A DNA stretch of 14,551 nucleotides from an uncultured bacterium (lineage in GTDB: Bacteria; Verrucomicrobiota; Kiritimatiellia; UBA8416; CALETX01), in NCBI GenBank assembly GCA_937920455.1, contig CALETX010000444.1:1-14551 (forward strand), in the 5' to 3' direction. Made by a program: the position numbers and the translations under genes. Position 1 is the first letter of the stretch; each line of letters begins with the position of its first letter. Positions 13,376 through 14,551 of the stretch are shown here, in pieces. The notes under the pieces are model-generated. The model did no database searches and was not told where the DNA came from. It saw only the letters and a list, made by a program, of their open reading frames with translations.

Positions 13376-14518
13376 ATGCCGACGCCTGGCCATAATATAA
13401 CTATCGGGCATACAGCAAGCGTGCTGAGGGCTGTGACTGGCTGGGTGGGTCGCGCTCTGCTTTTGCTGGCGGCATCCATTTCAATCCTTGCTGTGTTCTT
13501 CATCTTCATCTTTATTGCAAAAGACGCCTTTCCTTTTCTTGCTTCCATTGACAGGACGTTGGAGTTCTTCACAAGCACGCACTGGTATCCTTCGAATCAG
13601 GAACCTGAATTTGGAGCGCTGGCCATTATTGTGGGAAGCGCCCTCGTTACTCTAGGTGCGATTGTAATAGCAGTTCCTCTCGGCGTCGCCACGGCTGTTG
13701 CCTTAAGCGACGTGGTTCCGTTCTCGATCAGGCAGGCAATAAAACCTGTGATTGAGATTCTTACGGCGATTCCGTCGGTTGCCTACGGATTCTTCGCGTT
13801 GGTCATCTTTGCCCCTCTGCTGCAAACCAAGGGTGGACCTGTTCTTGCCGTTGCTGTCCCCGCTATTCTTGGGCTGCCGATAGTCATGGTGGTGCTGCTC
13901 TTTTCTGATCTGGCCTCTTTGGTTGGAGGGGAAGGTTTGGGACGCCGCTTGTCGGCTGCGACACTTATTCTTGGGCTTGGGTTGGTGGGTTGGATTTTTT
14001 TACTGGTTGCACGCAGCCTGTGGCACTTGCCGATTTCAAGTGGAACGAACGCTCTGAATGTTTCCATTATTCTTGGCATAATGGCTTTGCCTACGGTGAT
14101 AAGCGTTTCGGAAGACGCCCTTCAGGCGGTCGGCCGCGAGATTCGCGAAGCTAGTTACGCTCTTGGCGCCACGAGGAGCGAGACGATATTCAGAGCAGTT
14201 ATCCCGGCCGCTTCCAGCGGGATCCTTACGGCTGTGATTCTGGGCATAATGAGGGCTATTGGTGAGACCATGGTGGTGTGGATGGCTTCTGGAAACGCCG
14301 CTCAACTACCCAAGCCGTGGTATAATCTTGTTTCTCCTGTCAGGACGCTGACTGCAACGATTGCCGGAGACATGGGAGAAGCTGATCATGTCACCGGCTC
14401 GAATCGGTACCATGTGCTTTTCGCAATGGCGTGCTGTTTGCTGATATTTTCTTTCGGTCTGAACATGTTGGCCGAGTGGGCGGTTGCAAGACAACGCGCC
14501 AGACTTGGCAGGGCATGA
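13376..14518 (+). CDS. pstC: Phosphate ABC transporter permease PstC
   Basis: A 380-residue inner-membrane permease that forms the phosphate channel with PstA. The first membrane segment (residues about 25-50) is followed by a periplasmic part with W-Y-P-S, then A-I-P-S-V-A-Y-G-F near 130, a PstC hallmark. The EAA coupling loop is E-A-S-Y-A-L-G-A-T-R (from about 258), followed by I-G-E-T-M-V-V, also typical. It is longer than Escherichia coli PstC (319 residues): the region between about 150 and 235 has roughly 50 extra residues including two hydrophobic stretches (A-V-P-A-I-L-G-L-P-I-V-M-V-V and L-I-L-G-L-G-L-V-G-W-I-F) where the standard protein has a short connection. It overlaps the next gene by four bases. 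ATG 13370 is an alternative start. Confidence 0.93.
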   Translation: MPTPGHNITIGHTASVLRAVTGWVGRALLLLAASISILAVFFIFIFIAKDAFPFLASIDRTLEFFTSTHWYPSNQEPEFGALAIIVGSALVTLGAIVIAVPLGVATAVALSDVVPFSIRQAIKPVIEILTAIPSVAYGFFALVIFAPLLQTKGGPVLAVAVPAILGLPIVMVVLLFSDLASLVGGEGLGRRLSAATLILGLGLVGWIFLLVARSLWHLPISSGTNALNVSIILGIMALPTVISVSEDALQAVGREIREASYALGATRSETIFRAVIPAASSGILTAVILGIMRAIGETMVVWMASGNAAQLPKPWYNLVSPVRTLTATIAGDMGEADHVTGSNRYHVLFAMACCLLIFSFGLNMLAEWAVARQRARLGRA

Positions 14519-14551
14519 GAGTGATGACTGGCATTTCCAGAAGACATATTT
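14515..14551 (+). CDS. Start of the next gene, probably permease PstA (cut by window edge)
   Basis: An ATG at 14515 overlaps the pstC stop as ATGA and opens a frame reading M-R-V-M-T-G-I-S-R-R-H-I to the right edge; an in-frame ATG at 14524 is an alternative. Identity as pstA rests only on the conserved pstS-pstC-pstA-pstB order; twelve residues are too few to recognise the protein. Confidence 0.5.
   Translation, partial: MRVMTGISRRHI

Overview
The window most likely comes from a Gram-negative bacterium of the PVC type (Lentisphaerota, Verrucomicrobiota or Kiritimatiellota) or a neighbouring lineage such as Hydrogenedentota or Sumerlaeota. The grounds are an outer-membrane porin ending in Phe, a very large secreted heparinase II/III-like protein, and URO-D-like and Gfo/Idh/MocA enzymes side by side, which these lineages carry in large numbers. 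This is an inference from gene content; there is no rRNA or other marker gene in the window.

Left part (1-6391, minus strand). Three genes run leftward as a likely operon: an MsbA-like ABC exporter half-transporter (6391-4550), a 1200-residue secreted heparinase II/III-like polysaccharide lyase (4498-896), and a URO-D-family protein (839 to beyond the left edge). The first two are separated by 51 bases that hold a compact two-tier hairpin.

Middle (6392-10567). A 256-base divergent intergenic region with several short direct repeats separates the leftward operon from a rightward set: a SnoaL/NTF2-like small protein, a Gfo/Idh/MocA oxidoreductase, a second URO-D-family protein (ATGA overlap) and an N-acetylhexosamine 1-kinase (NahK)-like phosphotransferase. 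Together the two operons look like a glycan-use island: a secreted lyase, a sugar oxidoreductase, a sugar anomeric kinase, and two URO-D-like proteins that are not heme enzymes. One URO-D protein carries a corrinoid-methyltransferase-like HxC site and the other HxH.

Right part (10568-14551, plus strand). A 310-base non-coding stretch holds a nested inverted repeat, a possible weak terminator, an array of 11-base direct repeats built like a PHO box, and two tandem leader hairpins. It is followed by an outer-membrane porin, a small winged-helix-like protein of unknown function, the phosphate-binding protein PstS, the permease PstC (with an extra hydrophobic segment in the middle) and the first codons of the next gene, probably pstA. 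A strong hairpin lies between pstS and pstC. This is a phosphate-starvation uptake locus whose control element can be read from the sequence.

No tRNA, rRNA, insertion sequence or CRISPR array was recognised. The most notable points are the four-unit PHO-box-like array, the unknown winged-helix-like gene inside the pst locus, and the lyase / URO-D / kinase glycan island.
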